Shown in pieces: positions 32,200 to 32,591 of a stretch of 32,591 nucleotides of DNA. The DNA comes from Candidatus Binataceae bacterium. Its GTDB lineage: Bacteria; Desulfobacterota; Binatia; Binatales; Binataceae. The stretch is taken from contig DATJXN010000131.1 in NCBI GenBank assembly GCA_035500095.1, positions 1 through 32,591 of the forward strand, read 5' to 3'. Each line of letters begins with the position of its first letter. Positions within the stretch are counted from its first letter, which is position 1. The translations under genes were made by a program, and so were the position numbers. Below the pieces are notes generated by a model that had not been told where the DNA came from, searched no databases, and saw only the letters and a program-made list of their open reading frames with translations.

Positions 32200-32591
32200 T
32201 CAGTTACGCCGCTCCCACCACACGACGATTCCCAGGATCAGCAGCAGCTCGGGCAACATCAGCACCGAGGCCACGAAAACAGTGTTGAACTGGCTGACGC
32301 TCAGGTCCACGCGCGAGGCGCGCAGCGCGCGCGGGCGAATCGCGATCGTGGCGCTCTCGCCGGCCAGCCAATCCACCGTGTTGAGGAAGAAATCCTGGTT
32401 GAAGACCTGCGCGATGTCCTGGTTGTCGGCGAAGTCGGTCGAGCCGTAAACCACCAGGCGGGCGTCGCCCGCGCCCCACTTGAGCTTCTTGTTGTCGGCG
32501 TCGACGGCCGCCGCGACCGTGATCGGGCCCTTGCGATCCTTGGGACCCTGCTGAAACTTCTGCTGTTTGAAAATTGCGTCGACCCCGGCGG
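32200..32591 (-). CDS. GldG-like ABC-type auxiliary protein (C-terminal end; cut by window)
   Basis: Only the last about 130 residues are present; the frame is open through the right edge. It reads VVYGSTDFADNQDIAQVF, then FFLNTVDWLAGESATIAIRPRA, then one transmembrane helix (FVASVLMLPELLLILGIVVWW) before ERRN. This is the normal C-terminus of Gldg-family auxiliary proteins, periplasmic with a terminal anchor, that work with an ABC-2 permease and ATPase. Those genes would be expected beyond the right edge. It sits 33 bp before the DUF4340 gene, an order consistent with an operon. Confidence 0.85.
   Translation of the reverse strand, partial: AGVDAIFKQQKFQQGPKDRKGPITVAAAVDADNKKLKWGAGDARLVVYGSTDFADNQDIAQVFNQDFFLNTVDWLAGESATIAIRPRALRASRVDLSVSQFNTVFVASVLMLPELLLILGIVVWWERRN

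Noticed and set aside
1..32591. CRISPR array, phage, toxin-antitoxin or other defence system
   Set aside because: No repeat-spacer pattern, integrase, transposase or recognisable defence gene is present.

Overview
This 32.6 kb window is GC-rich (roughly two thirds G+C by eye), densely coded chromosomal DNA with about 31 protein genes. Two are cut by the window edges (an isocitrate lyase/PEP mutase-family protein at the left, a GldG-like protein at the right). I found no rRNA, tRNA, CRISPR array, transposase, phage gene or defence system. The gene mix (NAD-linked molybdenum formate dehydrogenase, LLM flavin monooxygenase, acyl-CoA dehydrogenase, a DUF6178-type protein known mainly from deltaproteobacterial lineages, LPS or envelope nucleotide-sugar genes, lipoprotein and periplasmic wall enzymes) suggests a free-living, aerobic or facultative Gram-negative soil/sediment bacterium. 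A Desulfobacterota/Binatota-like lineage is my best guess, but this is inference and not proven by any marker gene here.

Layout. 1-3085 (+): PEP mutase-like enzyme, AlkA-type DNA glycosylase, SAM methyltransferase. 3086-3313: non-coding, with a known dispersed repeat motif. 3314-14308 (-): an 11 kb co-directional block. Read in transcription order it is fdsG-fdsB-fdsA-fdsD-fdhD (cytoplasmic NAD+-dependent formate dehydrogenase and its sulfurtransferase), a B12-binding radical SAM protein, an exported SH3-domain protein, an LLM flavin oxidoreductase and a pirin. Divergent from fdsG lies a nitrate-reductase-associated-family gene (14475-14927, +), which converges on thiD (-). 15790-16133 is a 344-bp gap. 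16134-19417 holds a DUF6178-like protein (+), an unusual lipoprotein fusing a bifunctional-nuclease domain to a PDZ domain (-), and rlmE (-). 19572-26595 (+): uvrD/pcrA helicase, LysM-L,D-transpeptidase, an ArnB-like aminotransferase, a UDP-glucuronate decarboxylase-like SDR and a second SDR. 26618-32591: acyl-CoA dehydrogenase (-), ABM-domain monooxygenase (+), DDAH-like hydrolase (+), GNAT (-), [3Fe-4S] ferredoxin (-), acpS (+), DUF4340 protein (-) and the end of a GldG-like gene (-).

How genes work together. The Fds subunits oxidise formate to CO2 and pass electrons through Fe-S clusters to FMN and NAD+; FdhD matures the molybdenum cofactor. The aminotransferase and decarboxylase make a plausible UDP-4-amino-pentose pair. 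DUF4340 plus the GldG-like protein look like the auxiliary part of an ABC-2 type exporter whose remaining genes would lie beyond the right edge.

Most of the window is ordinary core genome. The points worth checking are: a missing cysteine ligand in FdsA, an acetyltransferase with no canonical start codon and a 15-bp tandem duplication, the nuclease-PDZ lipoprotein, the L,D-transpeptidase with a basic insert and long tail, the formate dehydrogenase/nitrate-reductase-associated pairing, the ArnB/UXS pair, and a recurring short-leader promoter pattern.
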